Source: Duganella alba
Lineage (GTDB): Bacteria > Pseudomonadota > Gammaproteobacteria > Burkholderiales > Burkholderiaceae_D
Length of the DNA: 50,850 nt
Direction of reading: 5' to 3'
NCBI RefSeq assembly: GCF_009674495.1
Contig: NZ_WKJN01000037.1
Span: 1-50,850, forward strand
The notes under the pieces were generated by a model that was given only the letters and a program-made list of their open reading frames with translations, was not told the origin of the DNA and searched no databases. Position numbers and translations under genes: made by a program. Shown here one piece after another: positions 40,258-48,665 of the stretch; the first letter of the stretch is position 1, and each line of letters begins with the position of its first letter.

Positions 40258-42414
40258 TTAGCGGGCGGTGACGGTGACCGGGACAGTGACCTGGGCGCTG
40301 GCGCCGTTGCCGTCGGTGGCCACCACTTTCAGCGGGTAGCTGCCGGTTTGCGGCGAGGCCCAGCTGGCGACGATCTGCATGCCGCTGACCTGGAACGACA
40401 TGCCCAGCGGTGCGCCGCTGATGCTGACCGAGACCGATTTGCTGGTGGCGTCGCTGATGCTGATGGTGCCGCTCAACGCGCGGCCGGCGACGCCGGTGAT
40501 GGCCGATGCCTTGATCACCGGTCCGCCGCCGGTGGCGGTTCCGGTCGTACCTGTGCCGGTCGTGCCGGTGGTCGTGGTGCTGGCCGCGGCGATCACGACG
40601 GTGTACACGCCCTGCCCGCTCAGGCCGGTCTTGCTGTCCTTGGCGGTGACGGTCACGCTATAGGTGCCGGCCACCGGCGCCGCCCAGCTGACCACGCCGG
40701 CGCTGCTGATGGCCATACCAGACGGCGCACCCGTCAGCGTGTAGCTGACCGCGTTGCTGGCGGTGACCGACACGGTGAAGCTCAAGGCGGTGCCGGCCTT
40801 GCCGCTGATGCTGGCGGACGTGACCACCGGCGCCGTCTGCACGGTCAGGCCCGACAGGGTCGACAGCAGCGCGGTGGCGTTCGGCGTGCCGAGGCCGGTG
40901 GCCTGGTCGTAGCCGACTTCGCCGCTGCAGGCGCTGCAGCTGCCGTGGCTGCCCTTGGTGATGTCGGCAAACACGCTGGCGTAAGTGCCGGCCACGGTGG
41001 AGATGTTGGTGTACAGCGCCGCGTGCGGCGCCGCCAGCACGGCCTTGCCGTTGACGGCGCGCAGCGCGTTGGCGACGGCGATCAGGCCGGCCCACTGCGG
41101 CGTCGCCAGGCTGGTGCCGCCGACGCTGGTCCATTTGACGGTGCTGCCGCCGGAGGCGATCACCGCGACGTACTGGCCGCTGTTCGGATCGGCGTTGAAG
41201 GCGACGTCGGCCACGGTGCGGCGCGCGGCCGTGCCCATGCCCGGCACCGCCGTGCTCTGGTAGCTCGGCGTCGCCACATACTGGCTGACGCCGCCGCCGG
41301 TGCTGGACCACACCACTTCCGAACGGGTGCCGCCGGTGTAGGTCAGCGTGGTGCCGCCCACCGCCAGCACCTTCGGCGAGACCGATGGCCAGGCCACGCC
41401 GGCGCCGGAGTCACCGGTGGCGGCCAGGTAGGTCATGTTGGCGGCCGAGAACACGCTGTCGGCCGAGCTGGTGCCGCTGCTTTCGCTGCCGCCAAAGCTC
41501 ATCGACACGATGCCGGCGCCCAGGTTGTTGGCCAGGCGCACGCCGCCCAGCAGATTGTCATAGCTGGAGCTGGCCGTTTCGATCAGCACGATGCGCGCCA
41601 GCGGCGCGGTGGCGTGCGCCCACTGCACGTCCAGCGCGATCTCGGTGGCCCAGCCGGAATCGTAGCTCGGGGCCGAACTGGTCATCGCGCCGGCGGCGGT
41701 GCTGTACACCACCGACAGTTCGCAGGCGGTCGACGACGCGGTGGCCAGCGGCAAACTGGCGTTGGTGGCGATGGCCTTGGTGGTGCAGGCCGGCAGGCCG
41801 AACTTGGTGTTGAAGGCCGACAGTTCGGCCGCCACGTTCGGGTTGTGCTGGGCGTCGACGATGTAGATGGTCTGGCCGGCGCCAAGTTGGGCGGCCTGGG
41901 CCGTGGTCAGGCCGGTGAAGCTGGCCGGCAGCGTCGGCAGGCCGTAGGCGGCGCGGATCTGCGCCGGCGTGTAGGTGGCGACCGTGGTGGTGGTGGCCAG
42001 CGGCGTGGCCGCCGAGGTGTCGGCATCGGCCGTGCTGTCGGCGCTGCGCAGCGCCTGCACCTGGCGCAGTGCGTCCACCGTCAGGCGGCGCGAGTCGAGG
42101 CGGCGGAAGGCGGTCGGCACGGTCTGCGTGTGCACGCTGGACGGCGCCGCGTCACCCGGCGCGGCGTCGGCTGGCACATCCAGCAGCACCGGCGCCATGT
42201 GGAACGACGGCTGCGCGAACTGCTGCGCATCGGCCGGCGCCAGGCTGCCCGGGTCCAGCGTCAGGATCGTGGAAGCGGTCGCCAGCGGCGCGGCGCTCTG
42301 CGCCTGCGCGGTGTCGGCCGTGCTGTCGGTGCTGCCGCCGCAGGCGCTCAACAGCGCGGCGATGCAGGTCAGGGGCAACGCCCAGAGGCGCTTGTTTTGG
42401 AGGAAATCTTGCAT
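40258..42414 (-). CDS. S53 (sedolisin/kumamolisin) serine-carboxyl protease, secreted lipoprotein with Ig-like C-terminal domains
   Basis: A 718-aa exported protease. Lipoprotein signal (LLSAC, Cys25), a short pro-region of about 120 residues, then the S53 catalytic domain (about 150-490): Glu258-x3-Asp262 in WATEIALDVQWAHA, oxyanion Asp335 in TGDSGAG, and the nucleophile Ser435 in VGGTSLATPQWAGL. These enzymes cut proteins at acidic pH. Beyond it are two Ig-like beta domains joined by a Thr/Gly linker (TTTTGTTGTGTTGTATGG). The pro-region is shorter than the usual kumamolisin activation domain. The start at 42414 follows GAGAG. A single-gene unit ending in a strong hairpin. Confidence 0.88.
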   Translation of the reverse strand: MQDFLQNKRLWALPLTCIAALLSACGGSTDSTADTAQAQSAAPLATASTILTLDPGSLAPADAQQFAQPSFHMAPVLLDVPADAAPGDAAPSSVHTQTVPTAFRRLDSRRLTVDALRQVQALRSADSTADADTSAATPLATTTTVATYTPAQIRAAYGLPTLPASFTGLTTAQAAQLGAGQTIYIVDAQHNPNVAAELSAFNTKFGLPACTTKAIATNASLPLATASSTACELSVVYSTAAGAMTSSAPSYDSGWATEIALDVQWAHATAPLARIVLIETASSSYDNLLGGVRLANNLGAGIVSMSFGGSESSGTSSADSVFSAANMTYLAATGDSGAGVAWPSVSPKVLAVGGTTLTYTGGTRSEVVWSSTGGGVSQYVATPSYQSTAVPGMGTAARRTVADVAFNADPNSGQYVAVIASGGSTVKWTSVGGTSLATPQWAGLIAVANALRAVNGKAVLAAPHAALYTNISTVAGTYASVFADITKGSHGSCSACSGEVGYDQATGLGTPNATALLSTLSGLTVQTAPVVTSASISGKAGTALSFTVSVTASNAVSYTLTGAPSGMAISSAGVVSWAAPVAGTYSVTVTAKDSKTGLSGQGVYTVVIAAASTTTTGTTGTGTTGTATGGGPVIKASAITGVAGRALSGTISISDATSKSVSVSISGAPLGMSFQVSGMQIVASWASPQTGSYPLKVVATDGNGASAQVTVPVTVTAR

Positions 42415-42519
42415 GGCAATCTCTCGGGATCGGGAAAAGAAGTGGCCAGCAAATACTATCAAATTTCCACACGGAAATGTCTTACCTGTTGGTCAGGAAC
42501 GACCGAAAATCGCGTAAAT

Positions 42520-43443
42520 TCACGTAAAGAGCGCGCTTTTGTTGCCTTCCTCATCATGTTGCCCAGCAAGCAGGAAGTCTCGCAACAGCCGCGCGCTGGG
42601 GCCGATACGCTGCGAATGGACCAGGTAGATTTCCAGCGCGGCCGTCTCGACGTCGGGCAGCACGCGCACCAGTTCGCCCGATCCCAGCAAGGAAGCCGCA
42701 TCATAGGCCGGCAGGCGCGCGATGCCCTCGCCGGCCAGCACGAACGCCAGCCGCGACGCCGCGCTGTCGGTCACCACGTCGCCGCGCACCGGAACCTGCA
42801 CTTCCTGGCCATCGACGCGCACCGTCATGCCGCGCTGGCTGGGCGGATACACCACCCAGCGATGCTGCTCCAGCTCGGCGACCGAGGTTGGCGTCCGGTA
42901 GCGCCGCAGATAGGCCGGCGAGGCGCACAGCATGGTCGGTTCGCGCACCAGCCGCCGCGCCACCAGCGACGAATCGGCCAGCGGCCCGGCGCGCACCGCC
43001 AGCTCGATACCCTGCTGTACCAGGTCGACATTGGCGTCGTTCATCGACACGTGCAGGCGGATGGCGGGATAGCGCCGCCGGAACTCCAGCAGCCCCGGCA
43101 GGATGCGCTTGCTGCCGAAGTGGTGCGAGCAGGTGATGCGCACTTCGCCGCGCGGCTCGGCGCGCAGCAGCTCCATGCCGCGGATGCCGTCGTTGGCCTC
43201 GTCCAGCAGCCGCTCGCAATGGACGCGGAAGGCTTCGCCGGCGGGCGTCAGGCTGAAGCTGCGCGTGCTGCGCTGGGCCAGCGGCACACCCAGCTTGACC
43301 TCCAGCGCGCGGATGTGGTGGCTGACCACGGCGCGCGTCAGTCCCAGCGAACGGGCGGCGGCGGCAAAGCTGCCGCTGCGCACCACCGTGGCAAACACCG
43401 CCATGGCGCGCAATTCATCGAGTATCGGGGCCGGATCGCTCAT
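42520..43443 (-). CDS. LysR-family transcriptional regulator
   Basis: A 307-aa LysR-type regulator of the CrgA/DmlR-like group: helix-turn-helix MAVFATVVRSGSFAAAARSL and LTRAVVSHHIRALE, then the effector-binding domain with the group signature (EVRITCSHHFGSKRILPGLLEF, here split: EVRITCSHHFG and LPGLLEFRRRYP). Divergent from the PfpI-ABM-GlxA genes at 43567 with a 123-bp gap, so it probably regulates them. Also back to back with the protease gene start region. Such regulators often respond to aromatic or quinone compounds (family knowledge); no ligand can be assigned. Confidence 0.92.
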   Translation of the reverse strand: MSDPAPILDELRAMAVFATVVRSGSFAAAARSLGLTRAVVSHHIRALEVKLGVPLAQRSTRSFSLTPAGEAFRVHCERLLDEANDGIRGMELLRAEPRGEVRITCSHHFGSKRILPGLLEFRRRYPAIRLHVSMNDANVDLVQQGIELAVRAGPLADSSLVARRLVREPTMLCASPAYLRRYRTPTSVAELEQHRWVVYPPSQRGMTVRVDGQEVQVPVRGDVVTDSAASRLAFVLAGEGIARLPAYDAASLLGSGELVRVLPDVETAALEIYLVHSQRIGPSARLLRDFLLAGQHDEEGNKSALFT

Positions 43444-43459
43444 GATTGTATTAATTTGT

Positions 43460-43488
43460 TTGACATTGCGTCATCCTAGCAGTATCTA
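43460..43488 (+). promoter_or_regulatory. Sigma-70-like promoter of the PfpI operon
   Basis: TTGACA (43460-43465), a 17-bp spacer and TATCTA (43483-43488), reading toward the PfpI gene at 43567. The -35 is a perfect match and the spacing optimal. The -35 region lies directly next to the LysR start, where a LysR protein typically binds. Confidence 0.55.
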
Positions 43489-43566
43489 CCCGGCCCTGCC
43501 AGATGCTCCTATAGTTATCTCAACCCGCACCGTTATGCGGATTCTTAACCAAGCAAGGAGCTCGCC

Positions 43567-44247
43567 ATGACTACCAAACACGTACTGTTTATTTTGACAA
43601 ACGCTGCCGAAATCGGCCCGAACAAACGCGCCACCGGCTATTTCTTCCCTGAAGTCGCCCACCCATACGAAGTGTTCGACCACGCCGGCGTGGCCGTTGA
43701 ATACGCTTCGCTGCTGGGCGGCGCCATCCCGGAAGACGGCTACGACGCCAACGATCCTTCGCAACTGGCCTTCCGCAACAGCGCAGCCATTCGCCGCCTG
43801 AACCACAGCCGCAAGCTGTCGGAAGTGGATGTGCGCGACTACGACGCCATCTTCTTCCCCGGCGGCCTGGGCCCGATGGTCGACATCGCCAACAATCCGC
43901 AGGTGCAGTCCGCCGTGCTGCAAGCCTGGAACGCCGGCAAGATCGTCGCCGCCGTCTGCCACGGCCCTGCCGCGCTGCTGGGCGTCAAGCTGGAAGACGG
44001 CACGCCGCTGGTCTACGGCCGCAAGCTGACTTCGTTCTCCAATGACGAGGAAGCCGGCTACGCCCAGGCCGACGTGCCCTTCAACCTGGAAACCGCGCTG
44101 CGCGCCGAAGGCGCCCAGTTCGAGGCGACCGATGTGTGGCAGGAAAAAGTGGTGGTGGACGGCCGTCTGATGACCGGCCAGAACCCGGCCTCGGGCGGCG
44201 CGCTGGCGAAGGAAATCGTCAAGGCCCTGCAAGGAGCACAGCAATGA
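43567..44247 (+). CDS. Type 1 glutamine amidotransferase-like DJ-1/PfpI protein (Hsp31/YhbO-like)
   Basis: A 226-aa cytoplasmic protein of the Hsp31-like DJ-1 group. Visible features are ILTNAAEIGPNKRATGYFFPEVAHPYEVF, given in parts: GYFFPEVAHPYEVF near residues 24-37, FFPGGLGPMVD, and the nucleophile Cys131 in AAVCHGPAALLG. This group includes glyoxalase III/deglycase-type enzymes that remove methylglyoxal damage. The start follows AAGGAG. It overlaps the next gene by 4 nt (ATGA), forming an operon with the ABM-fold protein. Specific activity is inferred from the family only. Confidence 0.9.
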   Translation: MTTKHVLFILTNAAEIGPNKRATGYFFPEVAHPYEVFDHAGVAVEYASLLGGAIPEDGYDANDPSQLAFRNSAAIRRLNHSRKLSEVDVRDYDAIFFPGGLGPMVDIANNPQVQSAVLQAWNAGKIVAAVCHGPAALLGVKLEDGTPLVYGRKLTSFSNDEEAGYAQADVPFNLETALRAEGAQFEATDVWQEKVVVDGRLMTGQNPASGGALAKEIVKALQGAQQ

Positions 44248-44540
44248 GCGCCGGCGTGATCACCGTGGTTGCCCGCTGGCAGCCGGTCGATGGCAAGCTC
44301 GGCGACGTGCTGGCGATCGTGGCGGAAATGCGTCCGAAATCGCTGGCCGAGCCAGGCTGCCTCGGTTACGAAGCCTACCGTGGCGTCGACTCGCCGCACA
44401 GCCTGCTGCTGCTGGAACACTACCGCGACGAAGCAGCACTGGAAGCGCACAAGCAGTCCGAGCACTACCAGTCGCTGGTCGTGGGCCGCGCCCTGCCGCT
44501 GCTGGCGGATCGCCAGGTCGAGGTACTGCTGCCACGCTAA
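44244..44540 (+). CDS. Antibiotic biosynthesis monooxygenase (ABM/YgiN-like) domain protein
   Basis: A 98-aa dimeric alpha/beta-barrel (ferredoxin-like) protein of the ABM/YgiN family: ITVVARWQPVDGKLGDVLAI, EPGCLGYEAYRGVDSP and LLLLEHYRDEAALEAHKQSEHY, all in the usual order and length (last segment cited as YRDEAALEAHKQSEHY). Members act as quinol monooxygenases or haem-degrading enzymes, many without known function. Start ATG overlaps the stop of the PfpI gene; AAGGAG is in the end of that gene. Pairing with a DJ-1 protein fits quinone or reactive-carbonyl defence (inference). Confidence 0.88.
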   Translation: MSAGVITVVARWQPVDGKLGDVLAIVAEMRPKSLAEPGCLGYEAYRGVDSPHSLLLLEHYRDEAALEAHKQSEHYQSLVVGRALPLLADRQVEVLLPR

Positions 44541-44609
44541 GTCGCGTCCCTGTCCAAGCCTGCACGCATGTGGTACTTTGTTGCGCAGCAAAGCAAAGAC
44601 AGGGAAACG

Positions 44610-45569
44610 ATGAAGCTGACCTTGGTGGTACTGGATGGGGTGCAGGCGCTGGACGTGGCCGGCCCCCTCGACGTCTTCACGGAGGCCAACCGCTTCCTGG
44701 CGAAGAAGGATCACTACGACATCACGCTGGTCGGCGAACGGCCGGACGGCGTGATGTGCTCCAGCGGCATGGAGTTCAAGGTCCACCACGATTACCCGAA
44801 TTACCACGTCGACGCCGAACTGCTGCTGGTGGCCGGCGGTCCGCGCTTTCCCGAATACCGTCCCGCAGCGGCGCTGTCCGCCTGGCTGAGCCAGCGCGCC
44901 CACGGTGCGCGCCGCGTCGGCGCCGTATGCAACGGCGTGTTCCTGCTGGGGCATGCCGGCCTGCTGACCGGCCGCGAAATCACTACCCACTGGGACCATG
45001 CGGAACGGCTGTCGGGCCAGTTCCCGCAATCGAACGTCCGGCCGGACAAGATCTTCGTCCGCGATGGCAACCTGTTTACCTGCGGCGGCGTCACCGCCGG
45101 CATCGACCTGTGCCTGGCGCTGATCGCCGAGGACTGGGGCCACGACCTGGCCATGAAAGTCGCCAAACAGTTGATCGTCTACATCCGGCGCGACGGCGGG
45201 CAATCGCAGTACAGCCCGTATCTGGCGGTGGGGCCGGACGAGGATTCGCTAGTGGCGCGCGTGCTGAAGTATGTGACCGACCATATCAGCGACGACCTGA
45301 CCATCGAGGATATCGCCGACGCGGTGGGCGTCAGCCGCCGCACCTTCTCGCGCGCGTTTGCCAAGCATGCGCAGGTGACGCCGTCGGTGTTTGTCGACCA
45401 GGTGCGCATCGACTTCGCGCGCAAGCTGCTGGAAGAGACCGATGTGCCCTTGAAAACCATCGCCTTCCGCTGCGGCTTCGACAACGCCACGCGCATGCGC
45501 ATGATCTTTTCGCGCCAGTTGCAAACCACGCCGAAACAATACCGCGAGCGCTTTCGGGACAAGCAGTAG
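44610..45569 (+). CDS. GlxA-family AraC-type transcriptional regulator
   Basis: A 319-aa regulator: DJ-1/PfpI-like domain (LTLVVLDGVQALDVAGPLDV; AVCNGVFLLGHAGLLTG with the elbow Cys) and C-terminal AraC helix-turn-helix (VGVSRRTFSRAFAKHAQVTP, RCGFDNATRMRMIFSRQL). Start at 44610 after AGGGAA. It lies 69 bp after the ABM gene and 76 bp before the TDT transporter, all on one strand, so it may control one or both. It has the same length as the GlxA regulator at 33111. Confidence 0.9.
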   Translation: MKLTLVVLDGVQALDVAGPLDVFTEANRFLAKKDHYDITLVGERPDGVMCSSGMEFKVHHDYPNYHVDAELLLVAGGPRFPEYRPAAALSAWLSQRAHGARRVGAVCNGVFLLGHAGLLTGREITTHWDHAERLSGQFPQSNVRPDKIFVRDGNLFTCGGVTAGIDLCLALIAEDWGHDLAMKVAKQLIVYIRRDGGQSQYSPYLAVGPDEDSLVARVLKYVTDHISDDLTIEDIADAVGVSRRTFSRAFAKHAQVTPSVFVDQVRIDFARKLLEETDVPLKTIAFRCGFDNATRMRMIFSRQLQTTPKQYRERFRDKQ

Positions 45570-45645
45570 CGTTTTTGGGCCACGCCGCGCACGGCGGCAC
45601 GGCTGGGGCGCAGAATTTCTGCATTCACTCATTCAAGGAGTCAGC

Positions 45646-46635
45646 ATGGAATCCGTCTCTTCCGGCGCCGCCGTTGTTGCGCGCCCACTTCCCTCGGTGC
45701 GCTATCTGCCGGTCAGCCTGTTTGGCGCGGTCATGAGCGTGGCCGGCCTGGCGCTGGCGTGGCGTCTTGCCAGCAGCAACTACGGCGCCGATATCGCCAT
45801 CTCGCGCGCCATCGGCGTGATGGCGCTGCTGCTGTTTGCGGTGCTGGCAGTGGCTTATGTCGCCAAGCTGGTCAAGTATCCGCAGCTGGTGAAGCAGGAG
45901 TTTGCGCATCCGGTGATCGGCAGCTTCTTCGGCACGATAGGCATCAGCATCCTGCTGCTGTCGAGCGTGATCGGCAGCTACAGCGCGGCCGCGCAATTGG
46001 TCGTGTGGAGCATCGGCACGGCGGCCACGCTGGCGTTGAGCTTCATCATGATTTCGCGGTTGCTGAATGGCAGCGCCGCACCGGCCAGCGTGGCGCCGGC
46101 ATGGCTGATTGCCGGCGTGGGCAGCCTGGACATCGTTGTCACCGGCGGCGCGCTGCCGGCGGCGTGGACGCACGAAATCAATCTGCTGGCGGCAGCGGTG
46201 GGCGGCGTCAGCGCCGTCGTGTTCTTCGTGCTGATCTTTTCGCGGCTGATTCATCAGGAACCGCTGGCGGCGCCGATGCGGCCGTCGAAGATGATCCTGA
46301 TGGCGCCATTCGCGGTTGGCTTTATCGCCTACGTCAACCTGGTGCGGACGGTCGACATGTTTGCGGCGCTGCTGTTCTACTTCGGCCTGTTCCTGTTCGT
46401 GGTCATCGCCTGGCGACTGGTGCGGCGGCCGGCGCCGTTTTCGCCGGCATGGTGGGCGATCGGCTTTCCACTGGCGGCACTGGCCAGCGCCGCGCAGATG
46501 TATGCGAACGCAGTCGGCGGCACAGGCCTGGCCTTGATCGCCTTCCTGCTGCTGGTGCTGTTGACGGTGGCCGTGCTCGCACTGGCGGCGCGCACGCTGC
46601 ACGCGCTGTTCACCGGCCGCCTTCTCACCGCCTGA
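45646..46635 (+). CDS. SLAC1/TDT-family anion transporter (TehA-like)
   Basis: A 329-aa membrane protein with about ten hydrophobic helices and the family's N-terminal signature YLPVSLFGAVMSVAGLALAW. The SLAC1/TehA family forms anion channels or tellurite/C4-dicarboxylate transporters. The strong ribosome-binding site AAGGAG is 6 nt upstream. The DUF2783 gene follows by 10 bp, indicating co-transcription. Substrate not evident. Confidence 0.88.
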   Translation: MESVSSGAAVVARPLPSVRYLPVSLFGAVMSVAGLALAWRLASSNYGADIAISRAIGVMALLLFAVLAVAYVAKLVKYPQLVKQEFAHPVIGSFFGTIGISILLLSSVIGSYSAAAQLVVWSIGTAATLALSFIMISRLLNGSAAPASVAPAWLIAGVGSLDIVVTGGALPAAWTHEINLLAAAVGGVSAVVFFVLIFSRLIHQEPLAAPMRPSKMILMAPFAVGFIAYVNLVRTVDMFAALLFYFGLFLFVVIAWRLVRRPAPFSPAWWAIGFPLAALASAAQMYANAVGGTGLALIAFLLLVLLTVAVLALAARTLHALFTGRLLTA

Positions 46636-46645
46636 AGGAGCCGCC

Positions 46646-46864
46646 ATGAACACACAACTCAAGCTGGGCCAGAATCTCGACGACTACGAAGATTTCTACA
46701 ACATGCTGACCGACTCGCACCATGACCTCGACGATGGCCAGAGCAGAATGCTGGATGCCGAACTGGTGCTGCTGCTCGCCAACCACATCGGCGACCTGAA
46801 CGTCCTGCGCCAGGCCTTCGCACTGGCCCGCGTGAACGTGGAGCGAGCATTACCGGCCAAGTAG
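46646..46864 (+). CDS. DUF2783 family small protein
   Basis: A 72-aa acidic helical protein (QNLDDYEDFYNMLTDSHHDL, LVLLLANHIGDLNVLRQAFALA). The pattern FY..L...H..L...QS..L.A.LVLLLANHIGD fits the DUF2783 family, function unknown. AAGGAG precedes the ATG and the TDT transporter gene ends 10 bp upstream, so it is probably an operon partner. It is convergent with the toxin gene, 9 bp apart. Confidence 0.75.
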   Translation: MNTQLKLGQNLDDYEDFYNMLTDSHHDLDDGQSRMLDAELVLLLANHIGDLNVLRQAFALARVNVERALPAK

Positions 46865-46873
46865 CTTCGCTTT

Positions 46874-47302
46874 CTAGGTCGATTGCGGTAGTGCGTTGAA
46901 CACATTACCTGCCGCATCTATTTGATACGGTACACGAATATCGGCTCCGAAAAAGTCGGTTGTATTCCTTGTGATAAGAAGTCGGGCGTGAACATTTGCG
47001 GTAGCACGGATAATTGCATCGGGCAGTTTCAGCCGACGCTTGGGACGTTGATTTATTGTTTGATAACGTATCGAGACTGTCTCCGTTGCGATAGCGTCCG
47101 AAACCGGCAAAATAACCAGCCCGGCCTCACTGATAGCCTCCTTTACGACTGGCCGCAGATCTGGAGGAACACCCGTCATGACTTCAATCCAGCTGACTAA
47201 GCTTATTGCAGAATCGCCAAAATATTCAAGCTCCAGCAGGGCTTCTACCCGACCAGCGAGGTAATCAATCACAATATTGGTGTCGAAGAGAACTGCGGTC
47301 AT
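46874..47302 (-). CDS. vapC: PIN-domain ribonuclease toxin (VapC type)
   Basis: A 142-aa PIN-domain protein with the four acidic active-site residues Asp7 (LFDTNIVIDYL), Glu40 (SWIEVMTG), Asp95 (LKLPDAIIRATA) and Asp116 (TRNTTDFFGAD). VapC toxins are Mg-dependent RNases that stop translation by cutting tRNA or rRNA; cognate antitoxins block them. The upstream partner gene overlaps by 4 nt (ATGA), the standard antitoxin-toxin order. The region is visibly lower in GC than its neighbours, suggesting acquisition by transfer. Confidence 0.9.
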   Translation of the reverse strand: MTAVLFDTNIVIDYLAGRVEALLELEYFGDSAISLVSWIEVMTGVPPDLRPVVKEAISEAGLVILPVSDAIATETVSIRYQTINQRPKRRLKLPDAIIRATANVHARLLITRNTTDFFGADIRVPYQIDAAGNVFNALPQST

Positions 47303-47568
47303 TCCGCGCGCTGCTCTATTTGGAAGACGAGGCCATCCTGTGGAGAGTCAGAACGTCCCTGCAATATACCGAATGCTTTTCCCAACGCCTGTTTGCGCTG
47401 TTCTTGAGGAACAAGCTTGGTTTTCGCCTCGAAAGCGGTCGCTACAAGCGAGATTTTCATGCGGCGCTTTTTCTCTTTCGTCACCGGTGCAGACCGCACT
47501 TCGATCAGCGTGATCTTTTCAAGATTCGCCAGCTCACCTGCCGGAACCTCCACAACCAGTTGACGCAT
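47299..47568 (-). CDS. Putative antitoxin partner of VapC (unrecognised family)
   Basis: An 89-aa basic protein directly upstream of and overlapping vapC by 4 nt. GAGGAG precedes the ATG. I do not recognise an AbrB, ribbon-helix-helix, Phd or MazE DNA-binding motif. The N-terminal half is beta-like (MRQLVVEVPAGELANLEKIT) and basic (TKEKKRRMK), and the C-terminal half (ALGKAFGILQGRSDSPQDGL) resembles the toxin-binding tails of PIN-system antitoxins. GATAC (47595-47599) and GTATC (47617-47621) upstream could be operator half-sites. Antitoxin role is inferred from position. Confidence 0.65.
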   Translation of the reverse strand: MRQLVVEVPAGELANLEKITLIEVRSAPVTKEKKRRMKISLVATAFEAKTKLVPQEQRKQALGKAFGILQGRSDSPQDGLVFQIEQRAE

Positions 47569-47629
47569 TGTGATCTCCTCGCAATCTCGTTAACGATACC
47601 TCAGAGTGAGTTCAGTGTATCTCATTTAA

Positions 47630-48526
47630 TCAGATCACAACGTTGGAAATGTCGCTGATATGTTCGCGTAGTTGCGAAGCGTCTTGCTTTGGTGGGCGGC
47701 CGAACAGCCGCGCATACTCGCGGCTGAATTGCGAGGGGCTTTCGTAGCCGACGGCGTAGGCGGTACGGGTGGCGTCCATGTCGGAGGCCAGCAGGCGCCG
47801 CGCCGCTTGCAGTCGCAGCGTTTTCTGGTATTGCAGCGGACTGGTCGAGGTGGCCTCGCGGAAGTGGCGGTTGAACGAGGACACGCTCATGCCCGCGATC
47901 TCGGCCACCGTCTCGATCGGGAACGATTCGTCGAAGTGATGCCGCATCCAGTCGATCGCGCGCCGCACCTGCGCCAGCCGCCCCTCTTCCCGCCCGATCT
48001 GCCGCAACAGCGGCCCGTGCGGACTTTGCAGCAGGCGATAGAGCAACTCACGCTCGCGCGCTGCGGCGAGGATGGGAATGTCTTCCGGCGTGTCGAGCAG
48101 CGCCAGCAGATGGTCCCACGCCTCCAGCACGGCGCGCGACACCGTGCCGATGTGGAAGCCCAACGCGGACTTGTCCGGCGGCGCCTCCGGCATGTCGGCA
48201 ATTAACGAAGTGAACACCTCGTGGTTCAGCGTCAGTCCGGTGCCGAGGTAGGGCTTGTCGCCGTCCATTTCGAACACGCACAAGGTGGTCGGCAAATCGA
48301 TCAGCGAGGCGTAGCAGCCGCCCGCGCCGTAGCGCAGCATCTTCTTCCCCACCATCATCTGCTTGGCGCCTTGCAGCACCAGGCAGACGCCGGCGCCCAC
48401 CGCCGTCATCGTCGGTTCCGGATTGCGGAAAGCGCCGATCGCCAGCCGGGGAATCGCGGTTTCCATGTGCTGTTCATCCATGTGGCGCAGCACCCGGCGG
48501 CACATCTGGTCAATTAAGTCGTCCAT
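47630..48526 (-). CDS. AraC-family transcriptional regulator (AraC_N type)
   Basis: A 298-aa regulator with an N-terminal cupin-like AraC_N domain (VCLVLQGAKQMMVGKKMLRYGAGG, cited part LVLQGAKQMMVGKKMLRYG) and a C-terminal AraC double helix-turn-helix (MSVSSFNRHFREATSTSPLQ, AYAVGYESPSQFSREYARLF). It resembles the YqhC/CmrA group that activates nearby reductases on aldehyde or drug stress (family knowledge). The start at 48526 follows GGAG. Divergent from an SDR gene at 48666, its probable target. Confidence 0.9.
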   Translation of the reverse strand: MDDLIDQMCRRVLRHMDEQHMETAIPRLAIGAFRNPEPTMTAVGAGVCLVLQGAKQMMVGKKMLRYGAGGCYASLIDLPTTLCVFEMDGDKPYLGTGLTLNHEVFTSLIADMPEAPPDKSALGFHIGTVSRAVLEAWDHLLALLDTPEDIPILAAARERELLYRLLQSPHGPLLRQIGREEGRLAQVRRAIDWMRHHFDESFPIETVAEIAGMSVSSFNRHFREATSTSPLQYQKTLRLQAARRLLASDMDATRTAYAVGYESPSQFSREYARLFGRPPKQDASQLREHISDISNVVI

Positions 48527-48665
48527 CGCTCCAGTGTACAGGTTTGAGCGGATCAGGCAAGAAATTGACCAGTTTTGGCGAGCGATGGGCAAGCTGGAAG
48601 CGTATCTTGGGCAAGGTGGGCGCGCCGATCGCGCGCTCCCCTTTGACCTACAGGAGAACTACATC

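Noticed and set aside
40225..43479. 1084-codon plus-strand open frame across the S53 protease and LysR genes
   Set aside because: Arg/Gly/His-rich shadow translation spanning two well-supported minus-strand genes and their promoters.
48363..48665. Upstream extension of the SDR gene at 48666
   Set aside because: It would run through the divergent AraC gene start, and the ribosome-binding site and SDR N-terminus support 48666.
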